From the NCBI RefSeq assembly GCF_001590985.1, contig NZ_BCTX01000003.1, positions 1 to 64,000 of the forward strand: a stretch of 64,000 nt of DNA, read 5' to 3'. Position 1 is the first letter of the stretch. Each line of letters begins with the position of its first letter. The translations under genes and the position numbers were made by a program. Shown piece by piece: positions 63,129-64,000 of this stretch. The notes below the pieces were generated by a model. That model was not told the origin of the DNA. It worked only from the letters and a program-made list of their open reading frames with translations, and did not search any database. The stretch is from Novosphingobium naphthalenivorans NBRC 102051. Lineage in GTDB: Bacteria > Pseudomonadota > Alphaproteobacteria > Sphingomonadales > Sphingomonadaceae.

Positions 63129-64000
63129 TTGCCCCTGACAGCCCTTTCCTCCAGCCAAGCCGCTCCCGCCCCGGACGATCGCGCTCCGGACGATCGCGCT
63201 CCGGACGATCGCGCTCCGGACCATCCCCCAGAGCGGCCCGCCTTGCAGAAAGCACGCCCGGAACAGCGCCAAAACGGCGTGCGGGTGCGTGTATTCAATG
63301 TGAAATACAGCCCGAACCTGGGCGATGGACTGCTCAGCGAATGTCTGGAGCAGACGCTGATCGATTGCGGCGCCGCGCCGGACACCTGGTCGGTGGACCT
63401 TGCCGGACGGACCACGTTCGGTGCCGGTTCCGCCAACCGTTCGGCGCAGATGCGCGTGCTCGATGCCTGTCCCGCGCCTCTGCGGCGCCTCGCGGTGCGC
63501 GCGCCGTTGGCGATCCAGTCGCGGCGGGTCTGGCGGCCGCACTACCGGCAGGCGCTCGACGGGGCGGACGGCGTGGTGATCGGCGGGGGCAACCTGATGA
63601 CCGATCTCGACCTCAACTTTCCCACCAAGATCGGCCTTGTCGTGGAAGAGGCCGCCCGGCGCGGGTTGCCGGTTTTCTTCCATGGCTGCGGCGCGGCCGG
63701 AAACTGGAGCCCGCGCGGACGGGCCCTGCTGGGAAAGGCCCTGCGCCATGGCGTCATCAAAGGCGTATCGGTCAGGGACGAGCGCTCACGCCGGATCTGG
63801 AACGATCTTGCCGGGACGCAAAGCGGCCTCGAAGCCACGCTGGTGCGTGATCCGGGCCTGCTCGCGGCCCGGCGCTATCGCGTGGCGCCCGGCCGCCAGA
63901 CGAACGATCCGCCCGTGATCGGCCTCAATGTGACCAGCCAGCTCGCGCTTCGCTATCACGCCGAGCAGGCGCCCGACGCCGCCAGCCTTGACGCCTGGTA
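63129..64000 (+). CDS. Polysaccharide pyruvyl transferase family protein (partial)
   Basis: The frame runs off the window after about 290 residues. It begins with a low-complexity leader (DDRAP repeats), then FNVKYSPNLGDGLLSECLEQ, GVVIGGGNLMTDLDLNFP and KGVSVRDERSRRIW, the pattern of the polysaccharide pyruvyl transferase family, which adds pyruvate ketals to exopolysaccharide sugars. The likely start is TTG at 63129, one base after the oxidoreductase stop; a GTG at 63279 would omit the repeats. The end is not in the window. Confidence 0.8.
   Translation, partial: MPLTALSSSQAAPAPDDRAPDDRAPDDRAPDHPPERPALQKARPEQRQNGVRVRVFNVKYSPNLGDGLLSECLEQTLIDCGAAPDTWSVDLAGRTTFGAGSANRSAQMRVLDACPAPLRRLAVRAPLAIQSRRVWRPHYRQALDGADGVVIGGGNLMTDLDLNFPTKIGLVVEEAARRGLPVFFHGCGAAGNWSPRGRALLGKALRHGVIKGVSVRDERSRRIWNDLAGTQSGLEATLVRDPGLLAARRYRVAPGRQTNDPPVIGLNVTSQLALRYHAEQAPDAASLDAW
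63171..63215. repeat. Three perfect 15-base tandem repeats
   Basis: CCGGACGATCGCGCT occurs three times in a row with a fourth, partial unit. In the frame of the pyruvyl transferase it encodes PDDRA repeats, and its period of 15 keeps the frame open whatever the copy number. Confidence 0.92.

Overview
The window is a stretch of ordinary chromosome from an alphaproteobacterium, most likely a sphingomonad of the Novosphingobium/Sphingobium type. This is an inference from gene content rather than a database match. The content includes a UrcA-family protein, COQ9 and the ubiquinol-cytochrome c chaperone, an EipA-like DUF1134 protein, a TCA block ordered mdh-sucD-sucA-sucB-lpdA, TonB-dependent cobalamin uptake, high G+C, and several families of short palindromic repeats. 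I see no insertion sequence, prophage, integrase or CRISPR array. One tRNA gene (Ser, anticodon GCT) is present.

Layout. 1-3.3 kb: a UrcA protein, then a convergent pair made of a Slam-type outer-membrane translocon and a TbpB-like surface lipoprotein. 3.5-10.6 kb: secreted M28 and M3 peptidases, RlpA, an FmdB zinc ribbon, a single-domain globin divergent from an NsrR-like regulator, and a J-domain protein. 10.7-15.4 kb: the cobalamin operon btuB-btuF-btuC-btuD behind a cobalamin riboswitch. 15.6-25.6 kb: a SleB-type hydrolase and the TCA block, which has no sucC. 25.6-32.2 kb: small metabolic genes, a GIY-YIG nuclease gene bracketed by repeats, hslUV, bamE, a cytochrome bc1 assembly gene, yceD, ssb. 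32.2-36.7 kb: feoAB with an iron-box-like palindrome, COQ9 and an ankyrin protein. 36.7-44.5 kb: SCO, ycgN, a YgjP-type protease, ribD-ribE, a Phd/PIN toxin-antitoxin pair, a class I aminotransferase, and the DUF1134 gene. 44.7-47 kb: tRNA-Ser, trhO, a GST. 47.1-61.5 kb: a complete nitrate assimilation cluster on the minus strand. 61.8 kb to the end: the start of what looks like an exopolysaccharide locus (FAD oxidoreductase and a cut-off pyruvyl transferase).

The nitrate cluster is the best-integrated system in the window. In transcription order it runs nasT-nasS, then nrtA-nrtB-nrtCD-porin, then nirB-nirD-nasA-cobA. It covers sensing (NasS), RNA-level control (the ANTAR protein NasT), outer-membrane passage (porin), ABC uptake, nitrate reduction, nitrite reduction, and the siroheme branch enzyme. 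The two structural operons begin with matching control regions: the same 16-base element, a promoter with a 17-base spacer, two hexaloop hairpins, and a terminator whose stem overlaps the second hairpin. This is what NasT-mediated antitermination requires, and it is visible in the bases.

Start codons were chosen by ribosome-binding sites, overlaps and signal peptides. They often differ from the longest open frame. Family names rest on recognised motifs and were not checked by a search.
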